A DNA stretch of 64,000 nucleotides from Ampelomyces quisqualis (GCA_018398575.1 JAGTXZ010000021.1:62001-126000); one strand, 5' to 3'. Numbered from the stretch's first letter, positions 21,256 to 33,515 are shown. Made by a program: numbers and translations. The notes: generated from the sequence alone by a model not told the origin.

Positions 21256-22690
21256 CTACGAAGCGATCAATCCCTTTTCGATGTCCGCGCCAGCAACATC
21301 GTGCTGCTTGTCAGATATCTTCAGCAGTCTTGCCAGTCGGGCTTGTAAGCGTAGAAGAGGACCGTATTGCCTCAATCGAGTGAGTGTCGAGATCGGAGCC
21401 GCGTCTGTGTCACGACACCTCTTCATCAAGCACATCTCAATCATCATACCCGGCCCAAAACTTGCAGCGACGACACTATCTCGGCCTCTGCCCATTGTTC
21501 TCATCTTGTCCAGCACAATGAGTACCGATGCGCTCGAGGAGTTGCCGTAGTCTTTGTATACTTTGAGTGACGCCCGGATGTGATCGTCCGTGAGGTGTAG
21601 TGTTTGTTGGGCGCCTTCGAGAATGGCAGCGCCACCCGGGTGAATTGCCCAGTCCGACTCCGACGGGTTTCGAGGCATGTGCTGCGATTGTCGCTTGTCA
21701 GAGATAGCGGCAGAGCTGCATAGCTTCTCGAACATGGGCGTGATAGCGCGAATCGCAATCTTAGGGACATCTTTTGTCATACTGGCTATCATCCCTGGGA
21801 AAAAGGTTAGCCTGGCTCTGATCAAGTTTTGAGGTAGGAAGTGCTGGGATAACATACCATTAGACGTGATGGTGTACGACAAAGAGTCTTTTGTCCCTGG
21901 TACCACCATGCTACTCCAATCTTCCATTTCGTAGATTGGCATTGCGTTCTTGTCGAGAGCAAGGCCATTGCATACTACCAAGGCGGCGGCGGCGTCCGAG
22001 AATAATGCGGGTGCGATATGTAAGCTCTCGTCACAAGAGGCAGCTTGTAGTTCAGCTCTCAGGAATATACTGCAGATCTCGCAAGCGACGACAAGGATAC
22101 ATGCAGGGCGATTCCTTTGTAACTCGGCGGCCGCCAGATTGGCAGCGGTACGAAGCGCTGACAATCCACCTGCACAACCTACACCATGTAGTAGTGTTCT
22201 TTGTACGTCTGGAAGGAGTAGAAGCTTCTCAGATACAAGCAAGTCATATCCTGGGCTACCTTGATCAGTGCAAGTCACTGCTACAAGGTGTGTTATGTCG
22301 GCCCTTGATACACCTGCCTCAATCATAGCCTCCTGGCACGCTGAAGTAGCAAGTGCTACACCATCAGTCCGGAATATGCGCGACAGCTCGTCGATGGTTG
22401 GAGGGCTAGCGTCGGCGTGGGTCAAATTGGAAGAATCGGTGATGGCTCGGCGGGAATCGATCTGGGTCTTGCTGCTGAAGCGCAGCAGTTTCTGTAGCCT
22501 AAAAGTAGAAATGGGGTCAGCAAAGTCGCTCAAAGTGTTGTGATCGGGAAACTTACCCTGGAGATGTGGAGTGGTGCGGGTACAGTCTTGCTATCAGATC
22601 TGAGAAGTCATTGTTGCCAAAGGCGTACTGAGGATATGCATGAGCCAATCCTGTGACATATACGCCACCGGTTGAAACGGGTCGGAACAT
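21256..22690 (-). CDS. Type III polyketide synthase (chalcone synthase-like)
   Basis: Exons 22690-22557, 22498-21858 and 21794-21256 give 437 aa. The start MFRPVSTGGVYVTGLAHAYP is the family N-terminus. Catalytic residues are all visible: Cys in HGVGCAGGLSAL, His in WAIHPGG and Asn in YGNSSSAS; the C-terminal (A)SFGPGMM corresponds to the conserved GFGPG loop. Fungal type III PKSs extend acyl-CoA starters with malonyl-CoA to give pyrones, resorcinols or resorcylic acids; the product cannot be predicted here. A C-terminal extension after GPGMM is common in fungal members. Intron 2 is 63 nt, a multiple of three with no stop, so retention would add 21 residues before the His. No clear tailoring gene lies next to it. 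Confidence 0.92.
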
Positions 22691-23330
22691 AGCGAGCTCT
22701 ACAATCTTCAAGTACAAGAAGAGTTGAAGAGATAAGCTGGTGAGTGTGGGTTTGTGAAGGGCAGCTTTAAGCGGAGATTACGTTTATAGCTCAAAACGGG
22801 GTGAATGCTCACAGTGCGTCATACACAGTGTTCCATAGCTTGGAGCCATTGTGGCTACTCACCACATCGTTGGTAGCCTTCACATCACTTCTCCGAGAGT
22901 TTAATCCAGAGCTAGATAGATGTTCAGACCTCCGATCTAGTAGACGCCTCTCGAGTACAGACACATATTTTGTGAGAGCGAGCTGCGCGCTACCAATTAC
23001 ACCTGAAGGTTAATTGCTGCCCAGCAGAAATTATGGTCCATTACGTTTTCACCTACCGTTGTTATGGCGTTTGGAGCAGTAACGCTGATTGGCTAGTAGA
23101 ATTTTGCTCTAGCAAAACATGTGTTGTTATCACGTGATGCTAACATCAGCAGAACATTACAACTTTTACTTACCGCCGAGAATGTTTGAGGACCACTAAA
23201 CCTTCTGCTATTCATTGCGACTCCCGAAGACCGCCAAAGAATTTGAAAGCAGCAGAGTGGAGGAAAATATAGGCGATAGAGATGATAGAGATAGTGGAGA
23301 TAGCAGACAAAATGATGTAGAGGTAGTCGC

Positions 23331-23353
23331 ATGAGCAGCTTCCTGCTGCTCAT
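23331..23353. repeat. Short perfect inverted repeat (hairpin)
   Basis: Arms ATGAGCAGC and GCTGCTCAT with a 5 nt loop. No gene is adjacent, so a role as terminator or remnant cannot be assigned. Confidence 0.5.
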
Positions 23354-25088
23354 CAAGGCACTCCCTGTATAATGGAGGACTATTAATTGTTACTGCACAG
23401 CCTTCCTTTTGTTGACGCTTACGAACTAACAGACTTGTTTCTTTAAGAGATTAGATGACTTGTAAGCAAATAACGGCCCAACGGGACTCGCGAGCACAAG
23501 TTGGATGTGTCCAAAAGAGGAAGCTACATGCCAGGAACATAGATGCTCACTGTGGGCATCATAGTGATGCTTCGGAGATACTACAGAGCTATGGATTGCT
23601 ATTTGCGCTGGGTTCCAGGACTTCTACGCCCCCGCTAACATGTAGAACATTGTCGAGTAACACGTCTCCCTCCAGGTAATGCACACATCGCCAGCTCCGA
23701 TGAAGTGTCTCGTACGTATACGACGTCAATTGGTGGCATTCAAGTCTAAACAACGCTCTCAGGACAATGTGTATATTTGCTTTGATATGCATAATCATGC
23801 TGACGTTGTCCAAGTCGACAAAGGAACAGTCTGCAGATTACTGCTAAGCATTGTTTCCGATCCGACCGCGATGATATGTAGTCATTCAAAAATTCGAAAA
23901 TGACAATCGTGGAAGGATATTACAGGTCTGTTCTCGACATGTCCTTACTGTATAAATACACAACGGATCCTGGGAGTTGCACTGACGGGAGTGCCGCACG
24001 CATAGTCTAGCGGAAGCGCTCGATACCTCGAGCCCCTTGAAAACCTTCCGAGAGATGTTCAACCAATAGACAGGGGCATTTGATTTCTTGTGTTAACAAT
24101 TGAGGATAAAGTGGTGGGTTATAGATAGTGATGTATAAGCACAAAATGCAGCCAGACTACATAGTGCATCAGTAGTGGCAGGCTATAAGGTTTGGCCGGA
24201 CCAGTAACAAGCCACTCTAGATGTATGAGCGAGAGCTGTCAGTTCTGTCCTGTACCAGTGGTCAATTACATCCAATCAAAACAGAAAGCTTGCATTTACT
24301 CGGGCCACACCTTCGGACGCAGGGCGGGAAACGATGGCTCCTTTGGATCAGAGCTTTCGTTGGCGGATCCCTCCTCGCTAGCCTAGCTATCAGCTTATCC
24401 CCACATCCATTCAGATGATTAGCTTTTATCTAGATCGTTCGTGCGAGGTAGGACCACCACGTGATCTGCCAACTTTCACTTTGCCAATCACAGCACATCG
24501 GCTGCGTCGAAACGAGTCAACGAAGTATCAAACGAGCTTCAAGCGAGATTATTGCTTTCTTGTCAATCGAACGGCGAATGTACTCGTCGTGGAGCTTCAT
24601 TGGGGTCAAAAGATCTTGCCATTGTCTTGACCATACCGCGCATGTCCAACTTGCGGTTTTATACGGAGTAGGCACCGGGACATGTATCCAACACTCTTGG
24701 TCAGTATCCAGAAATGTGTAGCCAATAGGACCCCGGTCGGCGTATGATATAGACAGGCCATCCGCGACACAAAAGTCGTCATAGGCGATCACGTTTCCCA
24801 GCGACTTTTACATGTTTGGAAAGTACACGTCGAGACTCCAGCTGACCCCTTCGTTTCCTAGTCCCCGCCAGCTAGAGATGGCCGTATACCGTAAGCGAGC
24901 CAAAATTCTTGTATGTACTCCGTACAGTATACGACCTTTCCTGTTGTAGCTAGCCTCCTGCCTATCAAAGTAATCAACGGAGACGTTTTACTGCCTGCTT
25001 ACACCCGTGTAGGCGGTGTGCCAACTCTACCGCCAGCGAAGGACTTCCGGCCGTACTCGGGCGATTGAATATGGCATCCAGTCCTTCG

Positions 25089-25200
25089 TTTTTCGCTAGT
25101 TCGGGGGTATGGGTCACGTGAGCGGAAGACGGCGACATGCGAAGTTTTCGCTAGTCTGGGTTGTATGGTTCATGTGAGCGGAAGACGGCGGCATGCGAAG
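25089..25200. repeat. 56 bp tandem duplication
   Basis: Two adjacent copies, 25089-25144 and 25145-25200, share the ends ttttcgctagt and gagcggaagacggcg(a/g)catgcgaag. Several differences are C/T or G/A transitions, for example gggtcacgtgag versus ggttcatgtgag. Confidence 0.75.
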
Positions 25201-26023
25201 TTTAGTTCGTAGACAAAATACAGTCGTAGCGTGGTACCCAAGATGGGTTATTCGTGTACGGTATTGGATACTGTATATGATACGATACCAAATAAACATG
25301 AGACGATATACCGTAAACCAGATGCTGCTGCATCCGAGAGTGCACATACTGCCTTAGATCCGCAGCATTGCTTGCTATCTCTTTAACGCGTGTATACACT
25401 TATATTATGCCTCTACATCGCTACATGAACATCCAATTTGTTAATTAGGAAGACGAGATTATGAATGATTCTTACGGAGTACCTGCCTAATATAGCTAGC
25501 GCATAGCGTGAACGTATACATCTTTAGCATGGTATCGTAATACTAAATATACATCAAGATTCAAGATTCTCTCGGTTACGGTATACGGTCATCTCCATAG
25601 CGTGCTGCATTGTACTACGCGTTGCTTGCCCGATTCGGCGTTGCGCTTCACCAAATAGGGATGGATTGCGAGATGGGATCCGCGAAAAAACGCTCCGTGG
25701 ACCGTGGAGAGTAGCGATCACATGCGGCTATAAACGTGCGTACATACGATAGGATGCGGTGAGACATTCTGGAATACATTATGAAGCAGTGATGCCGCCG
25801 CGCACAGTCCTGCCAAAGGCCGCACGTTGTTGAGCTGAGGCGACGGGATGACGGGTCAAAGGCCTGTCCGCCGTAACCGGAACAAAAGTCTGGCAAGCCG
25901 GCGACCACGGATAATGGATCAATGTCATAAAGGGTAAGTCCTACTCTGTATTTGAGTAAGCTATGATTGATCTGAGATAGCACTGTTAACAATGACTGTA
26001 ACGAAGGACTAAACGGCCTTGCC

Positions 26024-26671
26024 ATGGCGCTTTACTACCACCTTCCTCGCGAACTTCGAAATCGCGTGTACGCATATTGTGTTCAGGGCATCTATGACAA
26101 CGAGGTTATCATTCGTCGTCCCGCCCACGCAAACGGTTCGACCAGATTCCTGGTCCGGGATTGCACTGGCCCACCACCGTATCGATGGATTGACGACCCG
26201 ATCAATTCCATCATAAAAGACCCAATACTTGGAGATTTCGTTGCTAGAGAGATGCTTGAAGCATATTATTGGACGCGGAGGTTCAAATTGTCTCATCGCG
26301 AATTGCCAGTTCTCAACAAAGTCCTCGGGGAAGACACGTTTGGTTTCGGCATGACACCTGCCTGTTATGTCCGACATCTGCATGTCCAAGTGCACATGGG
26401 GAGTGCGAATTATTCGAAGTTGTCTGAAGTCATTGGATTGGAAGAGAAAGAAAGTCTTAGAGCCATTCAAGACCTGGCGATTGTCCTGACCACACGCACC
26501 GAAGTGACCCTTGATTTCAGCTTCCTTGGGCATGTGGACGACAATGAAGACTCCCAAGTATCACCAGCCAACACGGAGAAGATGTTGATCCAGCTGGGCC
26601 CAATTATCAACATGCTGAAGGAGAGCCAGCTGAGGGTCGCTGTGACGCATGAGAAACCATGGGGCGACTGA
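26024..26671 (+). CDS. F-box-like / 2EXR-type fungal protein (215 aa)
   Basis: A single-exon 215 aa ORF. It opens with YYHLPRELRNRVYAYCV, the F-box-like/2EXR start found in large lineage-expanded families of Dothideomycetes and Sordariomycetes (usually LP.ELR..IY.Y). The rest contains a VRHLHVQVHM strand and a TEVTLDFSFLGHVDD strand, typical of these proteins, and no other domain. Full-length F-box proteins recruit substrates to SCF ubiquitin ligases; members as short as this have no demonstrated function. The start is set by the motif at the N-terminus. Confidence 0.75.
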   Translation: MALYYHLPRELRNRVYAYCVQGIYDNEVIIRRPAHANGSTRFLVRDCTGPPPYRWIDDPINSIIKDPILGDFVAREMLEAYYWTRRFKLSHRELPVLNKVLGEDTFGFGMTPACYVRHLHVQVHMGSANYSKLSEVIGLEEKESLRAIQDLAIVLTTRTEVTLDFSFLGHVDDNEDSQVSPANTEKMLIQLGPIINMLKESQLRVAVTHEKPWGD

Positions 26672-28709
26672 AAACAATCTAGTGATCGAGCAAACTCCTT
26701 TCCCTGCTCTGAGAATCAACTTCCTCCGTAGTTGTAGGCCAGCAAAGGAAGTGGCGGCGGAAAATTCAGAATAGCGCCAAAACCGTCCACACCTCTCAGG
26801 GCCTGACTCCCTTTGGTCTGAGATCGGGACGAGTGACCTTTGGCCCAAGGTAGCGAAGGGGGCTCTATGAGTGCATCCATCGTGATGAGAACTCAGCGTG
26901 CAGCAACAAGTAGTTGGAAGTAGGGATATTAGGTACGCTATTGCTCTGTGTATGTAAGGGAGGGGAAGGTGTTCCGCGGCCCGCACGAGCATTACGTCGT
27001 CGATGTTGGATCAAGCACATTTACCAAGAATCACCACGATGCACAAGCTTTCGGCTGTATTCTCGAAGCAAGTAAACTTAGTGAGCGTACTCTAGTCGTT
27101 ACTGCTGGTATCTCCTTTCATTTCAAAGGGGCCATAAAAGCGAAGTAGACAACATCCCTGCAGGCAGCAGGACTAGGTTCAACGCGGTCTATGAAGTGCC
27201 TACAACAAGACAGCCTTTGATTGGGCTTGATTTGGTGTTCCTGGCCCTCTCGTGCACACTAGGATTGCTCATACTGTAGGTAACTGATCCCCGCCAACGA
27301 TTCCAACCAATATTTAAGCGAGATTGACCATCTCCACAGAGAGCGGGACGGAACGCTGCATCTTCGCCGCTTGCAATACATAAGACCGAAAGAAGGGTCT
27401 TTTCGGTACGGAGTACGGGCGCCATGACTCTGTACATGTGCAAGGATCAGAAGACTCTGGAGATCTCCTTCCTGTTGACGATTGCCTGTTTTTAGAGCCA
27501 AATCGTTGCTGCGGCGCATACAGTAAGTACAGAAGAGTCAATGACGCGCTAGATCTGAATTTGACCCGTTGAGTCAAAAAGCAAATATTAAGGTTGATGC
27601 ACGATGCTTAACACAGGCATTGGGAGATGAGATTTGGACAGATCTAACGCGACGGAAGCGAACCTCTTCCTGTAACGCGACCATTCGACCGGTATGCGGC
27701 TGGAGTTTTGGTTGTGTGGGACTTGGAAAACCCGATCGTCGATGGCATGATGTCGTGGCTATGATCGTCTTGGCGCTTCTGGCTTGGCGCTTCTGGCTTG
27801 GCGGCCGGGTAGCTGTTGATACCTCGGGTCCTTGACTGCTTTGCGACTTCATCCTCCGACCACGGCATATGCTTGCCCTGGTGACGGCCTATCGAATCGA
27901 GGTCTCGTGAACACCCCGCAGATAACGCGAGCACCGTTGGCGAATGCATGTCATGGAAGACGCTCGTAATCGGTGGCAGGGCTACTCAGCGATATGAGGT
28001 TTACTGTCGCACGGCACATGTCGGGTGCATGCCATTTCGGGCACCTCGTAACGCCTTGTGACGCCACACGTAGCGCGTGGGCTTGCTTTGACAGCTTAGT
28101 ATTACCCAGCCTGAGAGCCAACCTCACTTCCGCCGTCGACTCCTTTCACCGGGCGACTTCTCAAGTTTGGCCTAGCAAGCAGAAGGCAGAAAAGCTGCAC
28201 CATGGCGAATGTCGGATTGCCACCAAGACTTCTGTCGCACACAGCGCTTGTGTACGGTCGCGACGGTGCCACAGGTATGTGGGTGGGAGGCTGGAAAGTA
28301 CGGTGAGCAACAGGAGTCGGTTAGGGTGGGTACGTTTGCCTCTTGAACTGCGATATCGTCATGACGTACGCAGTACACTGTAGAGTTTGGAATGACGGCA
28401 AGCAAGCTTTCCTGCTGCAAGTACGGAGTAACGGCAAATCATGGCGATGACCAGCCAGGACCCGTGTGGCGAGGGTCCATTTTGTTTCATCGCAGGATGC
28501 GGGCTCCAACGGCGGAGCCCTTTGCATTTCACCCAGAGGGAAAGGGAGGTCTCACGTGGTTGGTCGGCCCGCGCTTGCCTGTAGCGCCATAGCGCTGTGA
28601 TAAGCTCCGCGCTCTCCAAACTCAACGGTAGAAAACCTTGACCTTCGTCTTTCCTCTACCATGTGCAACACCTCCGCCTCGCCCACCGTCTAATCGTAAT
28701 ATTGCTACC
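26672..28709. other. Intergenic stretch with minor repeats
   Basis: About 2 kb with no supported gene. A tandem cttggcgcttctgg repeat lies near 27768-27800. TACGGAGTA occurs at 27407 and 28422. The distal part should contain the promoter of the MFS gene. Confidence 0.5.
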
Positions 28710-30550
28710 ATGTCTCTCGACCCCAAGGACGCCCCGTTTCCCACGAAGCAGCTCATAATCATCGGTGCGTGAGGCTCTGCTCCGTGATGTCACTTTGGCC
28801 GGACATGGGCTAACATGCGGTCAGGAATATGCCGATTTTCCGAGCCACTCGCGTTCAATTCCATCCTCGCGTATTCGTACGTGATGGTGCAGGACTTGGG
28901 CATCCATGAACGCGATGCTTCGTTTTACGCTGGACTTCTTGTTTCTGCGTATGCCATTGCAGAGGCAATCACCGCCCCCGGGTGGGGCATGATCTCGGAC
29001 GTTTACGGCAGGAAGCCAGTTGCTCTCATTGGTCTGCTTGGCGTCGCACTATCAAGTCTTGTCTTTGGGATGGCGAAAACGTACTGGGTTGCACTACTTG
29101 CGAGGTTTGTTGGCGGCGCCTTGAACGGAAACGTTGCCATTATGCAGACCATGGTGGCGGAAATGGTCAAGAATCCGGCTCATGAGCGTCAGTACACCGG
29201 ACAATCTTCCTTAACCCTAAAGAGCTAACAGACAAAGCCCGTGCATATGCAACACAACCCTTCGTCTGGACATTGGGGGGCATCATCGGATCAGCAATGG
29301 GCGGCTTTCTCGCCCAGCCTGCCAAGTTCTACCCAGGCACCTTCTCCGAGGATGGCATCTTCGCGCAGTACCCGTACCTTCTGCCTAATCTTGTAGCAGC
29401 AATTGGAATTCTTGCGGCAATCGTCCAAGGCATGCTGTTCCTAGAGGAGACGTTTGTCAGAGAAGAGAAGGCCGAGAATGGTGCCATTCACGAGGATCAC
29501 CACGACAATGTAAGCGAGCGGAGCAGACTTCTCCCGCCCCATGGCCAGCCTCATAGCTATGGGCCCCAGCGAGGACGTGAAGTACGCGGATCTATGGTGG
29601 GCTCGGTCCGAGAGCGCGGATCCATCGCTAGCTTCACACGTGAGCGATTGGCATCCATCTCGGTCGCTGGCAGCATCCGCCAGATTCGCAAGCGTGCGTC
29701 TTTCATGGAAGAAGGTATGCCCAGTATCGTCGATCAACGGTTTGACATTCGCCGTGAATCGTTCGGTACGATGCATTCGATCCGAATCCAACCCCACCGC
29801 ATCTTGCCCACTCGGGATCAGCCTCCCGCGGTGCCTCGCAAGACGTTCAACAAGACCGTGCTTATGATAATCGTTTCCATGGCACTTTTCGCATTCCATC
29901 AGATGGCCTATATCTCGGTACTACCCGTGTACATCCTCGACAAGCCTCAGTCCCCTGGGTTGGATTTCCAAGGTGGTCTCGGCATGTCACTACATGATGT
30001 TGGCTCTTTCCTGGCCATCAATGGATTCATCACGTTATTTGTGCAAGGATTCATTTTCCCCATCTTCGTCGAGCACGTTGGTGTCTGGAACTCCTTCATT
30101 TGGATGATCATCCTGTATCCGATCACCTACATCATGGTACCTTTTGTCAGTGCGCTTCCCACCGAGTTCGAGTCGTACGGTCTCTACCTCTCACTGCTTT
30201 TCCAGGCGTTCTTTGGCATCATCGTCTTCCCTTGCGCTCTGATTCTCATGAAGAACGCCACGCCATCGCCGCTCGTCCTGGGACGTGTGAACGGAATGGC
30301 TATGTCGGCATGTTGTCTGGCGAGAACCATCTCATCCCCTCTTATCGGCCTCATCTACTCTCTCGGGGGTTCCGCTTCTGCCTGGTTCGGGCTTGCAGTT
30401 GTGTCAGTCATTGGCATCATCCAGTTGTGTTGGGTGCCCAAGGAGTATGTTGGTCCAGTCGAGATCGAAAATGGATTGAAGAGGGCGTTGCATCACGACG
30501 AGGACGACAACGCAGTTGACGATATCTCGGTCATCGAGTCTGTTCGGTAG
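28710..30550 (+). CDS. MFS transporter, DHA1-type (YCR023c/ZIF-like)
   Basis: Exons 28710-28764, 28825-29187 and 29238-30550 give 576 aa in frame. The N-terminal exon encodes MSLDPKDAPFPTKQLIIIG; the second carries ICRFSEPLAFNSILAYSY and the MFS motif A loop GWGMISDVYGRKPVALIG. The third has PRAYATQPFVWTLGGIIGSA, a long cytosolic loop (acidic, then Ser/Arg-rich) between helices 6 and 7, and a C-terminal half of six helices. The layout matches fungal 12-TM proton antiporters related to yeast YCR023C and plant ZIF proteins; substrate unknown. The second intron could end at ctaacag or six bases later; the later site is preferred because it gives the usual HEPRAYA and a normal branch-site distance. 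Confidence 0.87.
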
Positions 30551-31130
30551 TATCGACCACGCTTTGTATGATTTCGATTTCCACGACACAAAAGCCTTTG
30601 GGCGCTTGAGGAAAGCGAACGACTCTGGCGTCGTTCTAGGTCGGCATATCTCCGGTTTATGCATAATTGTTTGGCGTTCCGGCTCATATTTGAACGTTCA
30701 CGGGCATATCTCCAGGCTTCTCAGCGGCCTCCAATTTCAGTGTATTTTACATGCGAGCATCCTTGCGCCATGCATTAAAAACTTGTCTATCTCCCTAGCA
30801 TAATGTGCAACTACCAATACATTCAATTCATCTTGCTCGGCATTCCATTTTACGTGAGCATATCTTCACAGTGAAAAATGTCCCGGAGTTGTCGAAACAC
30901 CTGACGCATGACATGTCACATCAATGATGAACCGGACGGCCGGGCCCGTGTCACCTGCTCATCCGTCTTGGCAGGGACGAACTTGGTCTCCGCTTTCCGG
31001 TGAACTGACTTCACCCACCAACCCAACACAGCCACTTCACTCTCCACTTCGAGCGTGTCGGATTTCTTCTGGCGAGGGATGCTGTAGTGCTCAACTTTCT
31101 CACTATGAAGCCTGTCACTGCGGCCCGACA
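30551..31130. other. Intergenic, MFS 3' region and promoter of the next gene
   Basis: About 580 bp; an ATG in frame with the downstream gene at 30924 lies inside it, but the conserved-looking start is at 31131. Confidence 0.5.
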
Positions 31131-33515
31131 ATGGACAACTGGGGCGACCCGTGGGCTGACAAGGGCAAAACTGCGACCAAAGACGCGGTGACCTCACCAC
31201 TACCATGTTCGTTCGCGCCCACATCGACCATATTAGGAGGCTTTCTTGACGATGCCGGTTGGGGAAATGAAGACGAGAGTTTGGGAGACTGGTCGGCAGC
31301 GATTGCAGCCGCTAACGATGTCGAACCCGTGACGCCCTCGACTTCCGCGGCCCCCGAGTACACAGATCACGAGACTGGTGACCTCTCGCGGGATACCGTA
31401 GACAGGAAGGAGCTGCATATTGTGCAAGATGCAGACGACTGGGCCGGCATCGAGCCGAACACGCCTAATGATGAAGAGCAGGTTGTCTCGGAAAGTTCCG
31501 ACTCGGCAACCACTGTACAGGCCGACGATGGCACCGAGACCTTTTCGACTACCCCGCATCTTGGACCAGAAGACCATTCTTCCGCCCGAACCTCGACGTC
31601 ACCGTCCGAGGGCAGCCACAACGATGCTCCAGCAGACTCGCCGCGAACTTCGTACGAGGAAGAGCGAGGCGATGCGGAAACACCCGCGGTCGTAGATGGG
31701 CCGCCCGAAGACTGCATATCTGGTGCACAGCTCGAAGATGGTGACGAGGATGTGGTAGGCGGCAGCAATGGGAACGACCAGGCACTTCGGGAGGCTTTGC
31801 CTTTGGGGGCCAAGGATTTGACGGACAGTGTTCATGATGGAGACACCGCACACGAGCCTGCCTCTTCTGATGCTGCACCCGGAAATACACCCAAGACTCC
31901 GTTGTTCACCCCGACGGGCACATTCACGATAGACCCGAATCTGCTAGGCAAGCTCTTCCAGTCGCAGACAATTGGCAAGCCACTGGATGATGCTCCAGAC
32001 GACCCCATACACTCTACATCCGCAAGGAAGGCCTGGTACAGACTCACGCGAAAGCAGACGTTGAGAGAGTACAACAACGGCAACGATGACGATAATTACG
32101 TTCGCGTGACGTGGTCCAGCTCGGAGATCAGGTCGGAGGTCAATAGCATCGTTGGGAGATGGGCGCGAGACGATCGCATTGCTGGAACGGGTCCTGGCGC
32201 AAGAGCCTCGTTTTACTGGGATACCTCAGCGCCTATAGACCTAAAGCCGATAAATGACTTGATGCGCAAGCGAGCTTCGGCTCAGACTGCCACCATGATA
32301 GCGCCGAGGCAAGAAAGTCTTCCTTCCCTGTCAACAAATGTACCCGCAGCGTTCAGTTGGAGCTCTGCCTCAGCGACCGCAGAACCTAAGTCATCTCCAA
32401 TGGCGTCATTCAATTCTACTGAGGCGCAGATTAAGGAGCCTGAAACTCGTGCAGCGTCATTGGATCTGTTGCATGAACCATCCCCGCCGAAACATGCGCG
32501 ACATTCGACAATCGCTGGTGAAACTCCAGCTGTAACAAACTTCATCTCGTCTCCAATTCCAAGTACAGATTTAAGTCTTGCCGATACATCGACTGCTCTC
32601 GACGAGTTGGACATCAACACGACACCAACAAATGACCTGCTGACCGGGGCTGTTGATGATGAGGATGAATGGGGAGAAATGGTGTCGAGTCCAACAGTGC
32701 CTAATCCTACCTTAACAGAGCCAGTGTCGCAATCGGACACGCGCAACAACACGCTCTCGACAGCAAATGTAACACCACATTCCACCAAGTCTGTCAAAGT
32801 CAGAGACGAATCACCTGACCCAATGTACGCTTCTCCAATTGTTCGCCTGAAGAGCACGATATCACCCACATCAGCGCTCTTCAAAGCAAACAGCTTTGTG
32901 CCTCTCAGCGCAGAGCAGGGTCCGATCGGCCCAGGGATATTGAAACCTGCGAAACGCTCTGTCAGCAACACTAGGAACCCGGAACATTTATCAGCGACAA
33001 AACCTGAGAGAGAGAAGCCACCACTAGTGGCATCTGCACTTTTTAAAGATGTAGACGTAGCGGTTGACTTCTCAGCGCCGCAAATATCGGTACCGAAGGT
33101 TCTTGTTCAGCGTGAGACGAAGGAGAAATCTCCAAACGTTACGATTCCAGTCATAAGCACAACGCGACCCATCACACCCGCCCGTTCAGAAGCCCCATCA
33201 GTGCAAACTGAACTTGACGCTTGGGCTGATGCCGACTTCTCCTTCTTCGAAACGACACTACCTCCAGCGCCACAGCCTTCTGTAGAGCAGAATTGCTCAG
33301 ACCATTTCACTGTCGTCGAGACTCGGGACAGATCTTCCAGTGCCGCTTCATCGGCAAAGACGTTTACACGGTCACCACCACGAAAAGTACCGACGCCACC
33401 AATCCAGCCTCTGACGGGTGCAACGAGTCGGGCACAGCGGCGCAAGATGGAGGAAGAAGGCATCATAGAGGATATACTCAGAGCCTTGCCCGACTTGAGC
33501 TACATGCTTCAATAA
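31131..33515 (+). CDS. Large acidic, mostly disordered protein (794 aa), family not recognised
   Basis: A single long ORF; the chosen start is MDNWGDPWADKGK, which looks like a genuine N-terminus with repeated Trp-Gly/Asp motifs (GWGNEDE, GDWSAAIAAAN). An in-frame ATG at 30924 would add 69 residues. The protein is dominated by Ser, Thr, Asp, Glu and Pro. One compact block, about residues 300-400, appears folded: LFTPTGTFTIDPNLLGKLF, then KAWYRLTRKQTLREY, YVRVTWSSSEIRSEV and GRWARDDR. A short C-terminal helix (RAQRRKMEEEGIIEDILRAL, then PDLSYML) closes it. This pattern of a small central domain in a long acidic disordered protein suggests a regulatory or scaffold protein. I cannot assign a family or function. 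Confidence 0.8.
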   Translation: MDNWGDPWADKGKTATKDAVTSPLPCSFAPTSTILGGFLDDAGWGNEDESLGDWSAAIAAANDVEPVTPSTSAAPEYTDHETGDLSRDTVDRKELHIVQDADDWAGIEPNTPNDEEQVVSESSDSATTVQADDGTETFSTTPHLGPEDHSSARTSTSPSEGSHNDAPADSPRTSYEEERGDAETPAVVDGPPEDCISGAQLEDGDEDVVGGSNGNDQALREALPLGAKDLTDSVHDGDTAHEPASSDAAPGNTPKTPLFTPTGTFTIDPNLLGKLFQSQTIGKPLDDAPDDPIHSTSARKAWYRLTRKQTLREYNNGNDDDNYVRVTWSSSEIRSEVNSIVGRWARDDRIAGTGPGARASFYWDTSAPIDLKPINDLMRKRASAQTATMIAPRQESLPSLSTNVPAAFSWSSASATAEPKSSPMASFNSTEAQIKEPETRAASLDLLHEPSPPKHARHSTIAGETPAVTNFISSPIPSTDLSLADTSTALDELDINTTPTNDLLTGAVDDEDEWGEMVSSPTVPNPTLTEPVSQSDTRNNTLSTANVTPHSTKSVKVRDESPDPMYASPIVRLKSTISPTSALFKANSFVPLSAEQGPIGPGILKPAKRSVSNTRNPEHLSATKPEREKPPLVASALFKDVDVAVDFSAPQISVPKVLVQRETKEKSPNVTIPVISTTRPITPARSEAPSVQTELDAWADADFSFFETTLPPAPQPSVEQNCSDHFTVVETRDRSSSAASSAKTFTRSPPRKVPTPPIQPLTGATSRAQRRKMEEEGIIEDILRALPDLSYMLQ

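Larger units (their letters stand above)
22691..26023. other. Gene-poor stretch with repeats
   Basis: About 3.3 kb without a convincing gene. It contains the second PKS-flanking direct repeat (about 23396-23440), a GATAGA-type simple repeat (about 23273-23310), a 9 bp-arm hairpin (23331-23353), a 56 bp tandem duplication (25089-25200) and three copies of TACGGAGTA (24662, 24916 on the other strand, 25473). Composition suggests old repeat remnants. Confidence 0.5.

Noticed and set aside
20500..31000. Biosynthetic gene cluster around the type III PKS
   Set aside because: No oxidoreductase, methyltransferase or regulator is adjacent; the nearest transporter is 6 kb away past gene-poor sequence.
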